From contig CADCXC010000011.1 in the NCBI GenBank assembly GCA_902806595.1, forward strand, positions 2,294,001 to 2,358,000: a stretch of 64,000 nucleotides of DNA, read 5' to 3'. Within the stretch, counting starts at the first letter, position 1. Every line of letters starts with the position of its first letter. The position numbers were made by a program, and so were the translations under genes. The stretch comes from Pyrenopolyporus hunteri (Eukaryota; Ascomycota; Sordariomycetes; Xylariales; Hypoxylaceae). Below, one piece after another: positions 34,601 to 43,994 of the stretch. The notes beneath the pieces are model-generated. The model was not told the DNA's origin. It did not search any database and saw nothing but the letters and a program-made list of their open reading frames with translations.

Positions 34601-36472
34601 TGTTACTTGTGCTTTTGCTTTTGCTTTTGCTTTTGCTTTCACTCTCCCTCGGTTTCATGCATCTTCGAACAACAGAATTATAGAGGACACCAGGCTCTTT
34701 AAATTCGTCTGTCAGTTCGTTGGAGTTTAACGGGCTGTATTTGAATTGTCATCATGATGCATATGGGGAGCGGCCACCGGTTACGAAATCGAGTTTTATA
34801 GATACGAGGACAATGTAAATAGTCTTGAATATATACGGTCCAGGGGGTTAGACTGCCTTGGTGTGATCTGCCAAACGCCTGCTCAACATCTTCGTTCGGA
34901 TGTTGAATGCAACTGAAATCCTCCAAGACTGTTGGCCCTAGGTATGTGCCTGCAACGAAAAATAAGGGTAAATTCGAGTCCAAAGCTGTCCAAGATACAC
35001 GTAAGAACGGATCCTGGTGAGTCCTAGAACTCCGGAGACTGGCAGACTGGCGGGCCTTCCCCGATTCTCTACCGATACGCCAATGTGCGTAAATACTTAC
35101 GTTGATTTCAGCCCGGATGAGGGAACCGCATGCGGGGGGTAAGCCTATTCAAAGCGCAGCCGAATCTGTGCCTATTCCTCTCCGGGGGGTTCTCGCACAT
35201 ACCGTGTACCTGCGTTCACCAATATGTACGGGTCAGCCCTACATACCTACCTAGGTAAGGTAACATGCACGTGTTACCTAAATCAGCTTTGTGTCGCCCC
35301 AGGCGGACGACTGCGACTGTTGCGCTACCTTAAGTAACGCATCTCCGGGCCTATATAGGTGGGTAGGCAGGTCCGGGAGTATGTGTATATCCCTCCCCTC
35401 TGCCCCCAGAATTCCTGTAAACTCTGCACCTGTGGTTATTTCTAAATCCAGGTGCCTGAGGTGGTTTTGCTTCCTTCAGCTGCGCGGCCACTCGTTTGCT
35501 CTATCTTAGGGCTACATACGCGACGGTACGTACCGAGCCGGCTGAATGCCATGGAACTATCCTGGAAGAAGCAGCTGGAGCTTATTACTCCTTAACAGAT
35601 GTTCTGGACCCAGGGTTTCAGATGGTCGATTCCGTCTGATGGCTACCGACTAGGATTCCTTCGTCAGCAGCTGTGGGGCGAGCTGCTCATGAGGTGCTAG
35701 TAGTATTCCCAGGAATATATGTATGTATATTCCTCATCTTAGAGTACGAAGAGTACGACACGCCCCCTCATATATTACTTCGTCGACGAAGTTGATGGAA
35801 TGACTATTTTGCCTCGGAAGACTCTTTGGCCCCCGACGAGTTAACGCTATAGGCTTCCTCTGTGTCTTTGTGTATGAGGCCGACATGTCCGCTGAGGACG
35901 AAAAGGTGACACTTCATGCTACAAACCCAACCATGCTAAATCCCCCTGCGCCGCCAAGGTCCTATTCTAGGAACTGAAGAAACTTCATGTTTGCTGATAG
36001 TATCTAATTCGCCCGTAATTCCACGACGCTTCCTCTCATTGGCCCCCTTGAAAACTTCCATCCGTTTCAATTGACTCCACTGAGGCGTTGGCTAGACCTA
36101 GAAGAGCCGTGTAGGCTACTTCACAATAGCTCCGACAGAACTCTCGGGCTCGCATCTCCCAATGTTGAAGCAGACATTAAAAGCCGCGATGTCTCGCCTT
36201 CTCGCTAGCGTGTTAGGGACTGAATTTGATGTTTTTTTTTTTTCCTATTTTCTATGCTTCGAGGCCCCCCTTTGTCTTCCTCCTGACCTTTGTGGTTCTG
36301 TCCAATTTCTTAACGTGTTCCGACTCTCAACTGCGATAAATACCTACCCTACTGTGGTCCCGTCGATCACCGAAGCGCAGATCTCTCATCGTTTTGTAAA
36401 ACCCCCATATAATTACGCGATATCCTACCCTCGATATCTCCACTCGTTCCCACCTTTTGAACATCTTTCGAG
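34601..36472. other. Intergenic, with a TTTTGC repeat just after the previous stop
   Basis: A hexanucleotide repeat starts 10 bp past the stop at 34600. A small TAGGTA cluster lies at 35244-35270. Two short frames have no domain. Poly-T at about 36230-36243 and a C/T-rich stretch lead to the bestrophin gene. A stem-loop at 35887-35904 recalls part of a hammerhead ribozyme but lacks the core (see rejected items). Confidence 0.5.
34611..34637. repeat. Hexanucleotide microsatellite (GCTTTT)n
   Basis: About four and a half tandem copies of GCTTTT in the 3' untranslated region of the unknown membrane-protein gene. Confidence 0.9.
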
Positions 36473-38055
36473 ATGTCGGAAGACGCCGGTACCACAGGGG
36501 CGCCTGCCGCTCATGCTAATCACGATGGTGAGCCAACCGCGCTTCACATTCCGATCGAGCAAGAAAAGAAGCAGGCCAACGTCCAGGAAGAGGCATATCC
36601 TCTGTCGCCGCAACGGCATACAACGACACCAAATCCCTTCAGTAGAAGGAATACGAGTATTGATTTGGACGACTACTTCGTACGTTACGAGTCTTAGCCC
36701 CTTCCAATTCATCCTAATTGTTAACGCGTCTCTTAGACTGGTCCCCGCGACATAGCCAAACATTCGAAATGGCCCCTATTCATGCAGTTGCACGGCAGCA
36801 TCCTCCCCAAGATGATCATACCATTACTTATCGTTGCCGCCTGGGCAAGTCTCATAACGGTCTTGTCAAAAAAGGTCCCGGGAGTTAGCTTAGGAATCAG
36901 CTCCATCCTTCTCACCGTTACCGGCTTTGTCGTGGGTCTAGGTCTATCCTTCCGCAGCTCGACGGCGTATGAGCGATACGCGGAGGGTAGAAAGTATTGG
37001 GGACAGTTAATATTCACGTGTCAAGGGCTCGGTCGAGTCTTCTGGATACACGCGGTTGAGAGGGAGGGCTCTGCTAAACAGGACTTGTTGGCGAAATTGT
37101 TAGCCCCTCGCGGCCACTTTCGAACGTGCCGATTTGCTAACTAGAGCTAGGACCGCTATGAACTTGATTGTGGCCTTTGCCGTGTCACTAAAGCATAAAC
37201 TCAGATTTGAGCCGTACACATACTACGACGACCTCGTAGAACTGGTTGACCACCTCGATACTTTCGCCAGATCCGCCACCAATGAAAATGCGATGAAGCC
37301 ACGATCGGGGATGTTTAAGGCTGTCGGAGAAAATCTTGGATTGTCATTTGCGGCATCAAATCCTAGGAAATTGATGAAGAAGGCTCAGAGTCCTCTTGGC
37401 AACCTCCCCCTGGAGATCCTATGTTACCTGACGGCTTACGTGGACGAGCTGGCCCTCAATGGCCAGCTGCCCGTCGGGATGCAGCAAACCGCAGCCTGTA
37501 AGTTAGGTCAGCCCCGGGTGGATGGGCATATAGACCCGCTAACACGGCCCTCTAGACAACAGCCTTCAAGCACTCAACGATGTATTAGTTGGCACGGAGC
37601 GCGTTCTAAATACGCCGCTTCCCATCGCTTATGCCATTGCTATTTCGCAGATCACCTGGATTTACGTGTTCTTGCTCCCATTCCAATTATTACTGGAGCT
37701 CGACTGGATAACGATTCCGGCCACCGTAGCCGCTTCTTATATCATCCTAGGCATCTTCTTCATAGGACACGAGATTGAGAACCCCTTCGGAAACGACGTC
37801 AACGACCTGCCTCTAGATCTATTCTGCCAGCAGATCGTGCAAGACATGGAAACCATCGCGGCGCGCCCCAAGCCACGCCTCTCCGAATGGGTCGAGAACC
37901 CAAGAAATAAGGTCCTGTATCCTCACAGCGAGTCGAATTACAGCGTGTGGGTGCAGCGTCCCGAGGCAGCGATCCGTGGTGCCTTGCGGAACAGGCCTCA
38001 CACCGGATTCGACAAGATGGGCGAAACCCCCCAAAAGGGGGACCAGAACGTATAG
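36473..38055 (+). CDS. Bestrophin-like channel (UPF0187/RFP-TM family), 4 exons
   Basis: Membrane protein of the bestrophin superfamily, whose members form anion channels. Exons are 36473-36679, 36737-37098, 37151-37497 and 37556-38055; total 1416 nt, 471 residues. The N-terminal ~70 residues are soluble. From exon 2 come the conserved WPLFMQLHGSILP, membrane helices, and the family signature RSSTAYERYAEGRKYWG. The second join restores LLAKLTAMNLIVAFAVSLKH using a CTAG acceptor after a GCTAAC branch point; the donor GTTAGC is weak but no better site keeps the frame. Later motifs are RFEPYTYYDDL, PLPIAYAIAISQITWIY, and GHEIENPFGNDVNDLPLD near the C-terminus, the last being diagnostic. Filamentous fungi usually have several such genes; physiological ion and membrane are not known. 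Confidence 0.92.
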
Positions 38056-38820
38056 GAAAGCCATGCCGCCTCTCTTGCGGATGTCTGGGCTAGGTACCTA
38101 CCTACCTACCTACCTTCCTGGGCCGTTCCGGTCCTGTTGGCGGTCTGTCGGCCAAAACAAGATCTCTTCGCAATGCTTTTCTCTTTTTCTTTTTCTTTCT
38201 CTTTCTATCTCTTCGAAGATCTTATGCTGTCTTGGGGGTTGGGGGCGGGGGGGGGGGGGTCGATCTCATAGGATTTCAAGGTACATACCGGCACACTTTT
38301 CTCTATATATTTTTCTAATGGTGGGGGCAAGCAAAACGAGGTTGAGGTCTGGCAACATTGATTTCACTACTAGGTTTTAGCGGGACTGCATTGAAAATAT
38401 TTCGATATTTGGGTATAAAGCAGAGGCATTTAACATGCGGGACAAATATGCGGACTTGCCGTTACCTATGGCGTGTTAAAAGATGTATCAATATGTAAGA
38501 AAACGATAGAAGCTTGTACAAAATTAGGAAATAACAAAAGTTTTGGGGCGCCTAACCCTTCGATGTCCTCCCTGGGGCCAGGATCAGGATCCCGATTTAA
38601 TTCATAACTCCTTTTATCACGAAAGTCCCGTCCGGTCATATCGCTTTAGCGGATGGTGCCTGCGGTATGGTGGTGTTTTTCATATGCGAACCCCTCCAAC
38701 TTAAATATTAGCAAAAGCGGCGTGGCGAGCGTGTATGACGATCAAAACGTGCCACGAAACGACTTACGACCTGTGACTATACTGTGATATGTAGGATATA
38801 TTACGGCGAGTTCTGCTTTA
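38056..38820. other. Intergenic with pyrimidine and poly-G tracts
   Basis: Just past the bestrophin stop are an ACCT run (38094-38115), a long CT-rich tract (38177-38213) and a G-rich tract at 38234-38259. The remainder is AT-richer 3' and 5' flanking sequence of the two neighbouring plus-strand genes, with no gene seen. Confidence 0.55.
38234..38259 (+). repeat. G-rich tract including 13 consecutive G
   Basis: Reads GGGGGTTGGGGGC and then 13 G. Several runs of five or more G could form a G-quadruplex in the RNA 3' region or DNA. Such runs are also prone to sequencing error. Confidence 0.8.
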
Positions 38821-40626
38821 ATGCCGCACCCGCCATTTGCCATTCGCCCTCTGCATCTGTTAAGATCGCCCTCGAAGATAGGCCACACCAAGTCCTCGCG
38901 TAATTGGAGACGCACCATGGCTTCGAATGAAGCGAATAACAATCAGAAGGGGCCGAAGAAGCGATCTGTTGCTGGATCGTTTCTCTTTAAACTACCCGAC
39001 GGCGACGAGAAACAGGCCCGAGTGGCCTTGTTTAGACGGAGCGGCAAGGTTAGCACTTACCAGCACAAATTAGCACCCATATCCGGCAGCATCGAGACGT
39101 ATGACAGCAGCCCCATCGCCACAGCTCTGAGGGAGATCAAGGAGGAGACGGGTCTGACTCTCTCTTCTATCGAACTACTCCGCGTTGGAAAACCTTACTC
39201 TTTCGTGGATGAGTCCATTGGCCGTGAATGGACCATCAACCCTTTCGCCTTTCGCCTTAAAGACAAGGCCGAAGGGGGAAAAGGGGAAGAGGGCATAACC
39301 ATCGATTGGGAGCACGAGGGTTACGAATGGTTCGATCCTTTAGATGTGCGCGAATCAGATGAGTTCGGCGGCGTCCCGAAGCTTGTTCACAGCTTACGAA
39401 GAGTGTGGCCCGAGTACGACTTGGGTCGGAGGGCAGGGAAAGTTCTTACATCGGGCTTACAACGGCTGCGGGATGATCATGAGAGCGGCGCTAGGCAGCT
39501 CGCCGAGGTTGCAGTCTCAACTCTGAAAAATCTCATCGCAGAGATGGACCCCAATGCCATCGACGAGGTCTGGTGGGCGAACTTCAGAATGGCGGCGTGG
39601 CACCTCTGTAAGGCACGTGAAAGCATGGGAGCGGCTATTACCAGCGCCGTCGTCAAATCACTTGATAAGGCCGAAACCATACTTAGGCAGGATCTCCCGT
39701 CGCCAGAGAAGGCCCGGCGAATTGTCGAAGCTATCGAACGCCAGCTAAGCCACCGCAAATCCGCAACGGATCGCATCCGCGACACCTTTGTCGGCTATTT
39801 ACGCCAAAACGTCGTCCAAACAGTGGAACGTAAAACCGCGATTTCGGTCCTTACGTTATCGTCTAGCTCTACTATAGCAGCTTGTCTCTTACAGGCTGCC
39901 CTCCTGCTCGGCATCTCGCTTGACCTTCGCATCTTGGAATCGCGGCCTCTGTACGAGGGCGTGACCCTGGCCGCGAAATTGCTCGAGGGAGAAATCAAGC
40001 CAGGTGGCTTAAATATGACGCTTTACACCGACGCTTCCGCAGCTGTAGCCGCTGACGGCGTCGACGTGGTCGTGCTCGGAGCCGACCGCATTAGCTCGGC
40101 GGGCGACGTTAGCAACGTAAGCAGCGATCTACTTCATTTCACATTTCCATCTTTCACCCGCAATCTTTGCTCATACGTCTACCTACCTACCTATCCACCT
40201 AGGGTACTAACTACCTTCGTATCCCTACAGAAAATCGGATCGCTCCCGGCCATTCTCTGCCAGCGGCACACGGCGCCTAACGCAAAAGTGGTTATATTAA
40301 GTGAAACTGAGAAGATAGCCAGCCCTGGCGTGGCGGATGACCACTCAGTAGAGGAAAATAGCCCAGCGGAGCTTTTGCGGGCCTGGAAGGGGAATGTCAA
40401 GGGTGCCGATATTATTGAAAAGGCCTTGAGTGAAGCCTCGAATGATGTCGAGGAGAATGAAGCATCGGCGAAGAAAGTCCTCGTGAAGAACAGATATTTC
40501 GAATGGGTCCCTGCGCGCTTCATTCACGCTTACGTTACCGACGAAGGGCTGTGGTCTGTCGAAAACATTACCCAGAGGTCGAACTGGGTTGGTGAGGAGA
40601 TGGACAGGTTCTTTAGGGATCTTTAG
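38821..40626 (+). CDS. Nudix-eIF2B-like fusion protein
   Basis: Two catalytic-type domains in one chain: an N-terminal Nudix hydrolase fold and a C-terminal eIF2B alpha/beta/delta-like (also MTR-1-P isomerase-like) domain. The open frame includes one in-frame intron, 40117-40230 (GTAAGC...TACAG, 114 nt); removing it gives DVSNKIGSLPAILCQRH. Without it the protein is 563 residues from the first ATG, or 531 from the ATG at 38917 (MASNEANN), which I think the more likely start. The Nudix box ends REIKEETGL (104-112), so the metal-binding Glu residues are present, but the spacing before it (GSIETYDSSP) departs from the usual G-x5-E-x7. The C-terminal domain has TLSSSSTIAACLLQAA and VVLGADRISSAG, typical of eIF2B-like sugar-phosphate binding folds. 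Such fusions are known in moulds, with no established substrate. Confidence 0.85.
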   Translation: MPHPPFAIRPLHLLRSPSKIGHTKSSRNWRRTMASNEANNNQKGPKKRSVAGSFLFKLPDGDEKQARVALFRRSGKVSTYQHKLAPISGSIETYDSSPIATALREIKEETGLTLSSIELLRVGKPYSFVDESIGREWTINPFAFRLKDKAEGGKGEEGITIDWEHEGYEWFDPLDVRESDEFGGVPKLVHSLRRVWPEYDLGRRAGKVLTSGLQRLRDDHESGARQLAEVAVSTLKNLIAEMDPNAIDEVWWANFRMAAWHLCKARESMGAAITSAVVKSLDKAETILRQDLPSPEKARRIVEAIERQLSHRKSATDRIRDTFVGYLRQNVVQTVERKTAISVLTLSSSSTIAACLLQAALLLGISLDLRILESRPLYEGVTLAAKLLEGEIKPGGLNMTLYTDASAAVAADGVDVVVLGADRISSAGDVSNVSSDLLHFTFPSFTRNLCSYVYLPTYPPRVLTTFVSLQKIGSLPAILCQRHTAPNAKVVILSETEKIASPGVADDHSVEENSPAELLRAWKGNVKGADIIEKALSEASNDVEENEASAKKVLVKNRYFEWVPARFIHAYVTDEGLWSVENITQRSNWVGEEMDRFFRDL

Positions 40627-41667
40627 TCTGCGTCGTAGGGGGAGTCCGAGTTGATGAAGTTTTCTCATGTTCCTTATATTCCTTATATTTTCCATGTTTT
40701 ATACCTACGTGTATGTCCCTGCTTTTGTGTCCTCGATGGCACCTAATGGGTACTTGGGGGCGGCCCCCGGCTTGAGGCGCTCACTATTACGTTTAGTGAG
40801 CTCGGATGAGTACCTATCTAGGTAGCTTTAGTACCTACCTAGGAGGTAGGTAGGTAGGTGCCTAGGTCCAGGTATTGTATTGTACGATACCTAAATGTAC
40901 CTACCTACATGTAAGTACCTACCTATGTACGGCGCATAGGTGGTATCCGTTAGGTACCTAGGTAGGTAGTTACGGTAGTATGTAGTAAATTAGTGTGTCG
41001 ATGTAGGTCTCGTGTACGACAGAACCGACAGGGCAATTTATGCTAAATATTGCTTTCCAAAACTTCCGCCTGCATTAGGCAGTTAGCTAACAAACCGCAG
41101 TTGATGAAATGAGAACCTTGGTGGACTCTTGTCAAACACGATAAAAGCTTGCGGAGTTCCCCTCCTCTGATGACCACCTAGATACCTGGGTCGGTAGACG
41201 ACGGGACTTTCGCTAATCGATTTACTTAACCTACCTACCTACCTACCTAGGTACATGTACTTATCTCACCTCACCTGTTTCTCTCTTACCTACATGTAGC
41301 CCAACCGGCATACCTCAGACCACCTTGGTACTTTCTTCATGGCATCGTACAATGCCTTCGGAGCGAATCCGGCACCTTAGTCCAGCGCTTTGCGGGCTCC
41401 GGCTACCTGTTCCTCTACCTCGTTTGCAGTGGAAACACGCGGACCAAAGCGAGGCGTGGGATATTATACGAAAATGGAATATGGCTCCATCAAGGTCTCT
41501 CGAAAGGCACTAATATAACGCCTACGTACGATAGGTATTATTGATGCTATTAAATGAGACTACTTAGTCGGCTTTTCAACTTTGCCGTCGTCTCAGCGTC
41601 CTTCACCAACTATGGTCCGCTTCTGCTTCTGCACGGGTCGCATACAAGGGTCCAATTGGCACCTCGC
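40627..41667. other. Convergent intergenic region with large palindromic array
   Basis: Lies between the tails of the Nudix-eIF2B gene and the fungalysin gene. TAGGTACC/CCTAGGTA clusters fill 40810-40985 and 41230-41255. Frames such as 41325-41513 have no recognised domain. Confidence 0.6.
40810..40985. repeat. TAGGTACC/CCTAGGTA palindromic array
   Basis: Multiple overlapping copies of TAGGTAGGTAGG, TACCTACC and the self-complementary TAGGTACCTA. It is one of the larger arrays. Confidence 0.85.
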
Positions 41668-43994
41668 CTAGCAAACCCCGTCGGGAATTTTATTGCTCCC
41701 CGTACGCCTGCTGCTCGAGTACGCAGCACCTTCGCCGAGGCCTCTCTTGGCGAACGCGGTCCAGCTAGTTCCCAGATGGTCAGCTGCCTTATCGGTTCGA
41801 ACGAGAGCAGATGTGTTACTTACAGCTCGCAGACGTTGTCGCCGCCGGTCAATGCTTCGTCAGCATCAATGATGGCATCACGAGCTTGTATGAAGTTGGG
41901 GTTGCAAGGTTGACTGACGAGAGGAAAAAAAAAAAACTGTTAGCCGTTGCGGCCCCGTGAAGCCAAGTTCTAGATCACTTACAGGGCCATGGCGTCAAGC
42001 ACGAGCTTCAGGGTCAGGTACTTTCCGTCCGTTGGGACGCCGTTCCCGTCAAACTCGGGCTTGGGCCCGTCGTTCTTCCCATGCTTGTCGATGAGGTTCC
42101 ATAGGACCTCGTACAGGATCGTGGCCCATACCTCGCCGATGTCGTGCACCTCGTTGTACGTGTTGAGCGTCGTGTATTGATACGGGTTGACGTCGAGCTT
42201 TGTCGAGTACAGGTAGTTTCGGATACCTGCTGGGTTGTTGTAAACCCATGCGCCTAAGCTGTAGTCCGTGTCTCGCGTATCGCCGGGCTTTAGGCGGATT
42301 GCGGTTGCGAAGAAGTCACCCCAGCCCTCTCCCATACCTCCCGACTCGAGCGCGTTTAGGCAATTCGAGTTAGCGGGACCACCGGTGAGTCTGTTCGACA
42401 CTGGCGCGCAAAAACAAGATTAGCCGGCTACAACGCTCGATGAAGCACCAGGGGATACGTTGGGACTTACATCCATGGGTGTATTCGTGGATGATCACAC
42501 CGGCCTCAAAGGCACAGTCCCTGTATGGGTTCGACTGCGTCCAGATATACATCCTCATTCGTCCGTTTTGTCCGTCTGGTGGCGTGGCAAAGTTGGCATT
42601 GTTGGTGCCGGACCCGTCCTGGGCATTGAGGATGACGAAGTCATTACCCTTGCCGCCTTGTCCATTGTTGTTGGACTCGAAGTTTCCCGCCGCCTCGGTG
42701 AACCCGAGGTCATACAGGAGGTCGTGGTACGTGTTCGCGGTGAAGAAGAGCTGAGCAACCGAAGCATCGGCGTAAGATGAGGGCGGCGTCAAGGTCGCGT
42801 CCCACTTGTACTCGAATTTGAGGGACGGGCTGTCCGGGCGGTAGTTGTTGAGGTAGTCCGAACCGCCATCGGGGTTGGTCTGCGCAATGCCGTTATCTAT
42901 TCGTAACCCTCAGGGTCAGTAGCCGTTTCCTAATTGCCATATGCATGAGGGGTCGCATGTCCTTTGAGCTTACTGAACCAATAGTCCAGTGGTGTATCGA
43001 CTTACTTCCGCGAGTGGTAGTGTAGTTGGTCGTTCCATCGGAAATCCAAGTGAACTCGGACGTCTCAAGGTCCCACGGGTCTGTTACGACCTCGCGCTCA
43101 CCTTCGTCCGGGTCGTTCGTTCCCCACGGGCTACCGAGTATTAGGGACGGCACGTTTGACGAAGAAATAACTTATACGTACTAGACGAGATACGTCGCGT
43201 CGGCTACGTAGTCGACTACACCGTGGACTTTCTCATTGGTATTCGCATCAACATACGACAACAACCAGTTGTCAAGGATGTCTGTTTCCACCCTCCACGT
43301 GAGCGCGAGGTTGCCGTCGGGCTTGATAAAGTAGACTAAGCGTGCCTCCGGATCCTTCATAGCGCCCGAAGTTCCCTTGAGCACGTAATTTTCAGTTCCT
43401 TCGGCGGCCTCTGCGGAGGCTTGCCCTGTGACTGGTAGCTCTAGGACTTTGGTAGCCCCCGATAACGCCTCCGTCGGGTCGGAAAACTCCCGTTTTTGAA
43501 GTGGGCTTTCCTCGGGGATGGTCCCCGCGAAAAATGAATTCCCGTATGAGAAAACGGTTCCATCAGAGCCGATCTAAACAAATGAACAAATATAAGTACC
43601 GGGCTGCTGACCCCTCCGGCTCGAGGTCAAGACTTACGTTGACGTTGAAGTCGGCATTGTCAATGTCTAGTCCATGCGCTGTCTGCTTGAAGTTGACGTG
43701 CGCAATGCCATTATTGCCGACGTAATGATCGTCAACCAAACGGAACGTGGCGCCGGGAGCTATACTCTTGACAAGTTCGGTTGCGGTATCGATGTACGAA
43801 CCCTGCTTGATAAGACGAACAGCCTTGTTAGCATTCGCCGCAGCCTTATTGGTGTACTCGGCCGTTTCCTTTAGACGGTATGAGTTGAGGTCTACCGTCC
43901 GGCGCCGGAGCCCGGCCCGGTAGGGCTGGGTAGGGTGGCCGTGGGCGGGCAACGATGCACCGAGAAGACCAAGTAGCAACAATGATCGGATCAT
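41668..43994 (-). CDS. Fungalysin, secreted zinc metalloprotease (M36), 7 exons
   Basis: Extracellular elastinolytic metalloproteinase made as a preproenzyme. Exons on the minus strand are 43638-43994, 43182-43573, 43006-43130, 42471-42896, 41983-42400, 41824-41913 and 41668-41764; sum 1905 nt, 634 residues. The start at 43994 (MIRSLLLLGLLGASLPAHG) gives a signal peptide; an in-frame ATG at 44048 would hide it behind an extension. The fungalysin/thermolysin propeptide fills residues about 40-240. The mature part begins near TNDPDEGE. Zinc site: HEYTH (428-432, spanning to the exon 4 end) and Glu458 in GMGEGWGDF as third ligand. Conserved blocks SNRLTGGPANSNCLNALESGG and CNPNFIQARDAI are restored by splicing. 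The last exons end SNKIPDGVC, the usual C-terminus. The enzyme degrades extracellular protein for nutrition; in some fungi it contributes to host tissue invasion. No broken residue was seen. Confidence 0.95.

Noticed and set aside
35879..35920. Stem-loop GTCC-GCTGA-GGAC followed by GAAA, like part of a hammerhead ribozyme
   Set aside because: The stem II and GAAA parts fit, but the CUGAUGA core is replaced by CCGACAT-like sequence with several invariant bases changed, and no convincing stem I hairpin is present.
36162..36755. 197-codon plus-strand frame overlapping the start of the bestrophin gene
   Set aside because: It runs through the promoter, exon 1 in another frame and intron 1 of the well-supported bestrophin gene, and its sequence has no domain.
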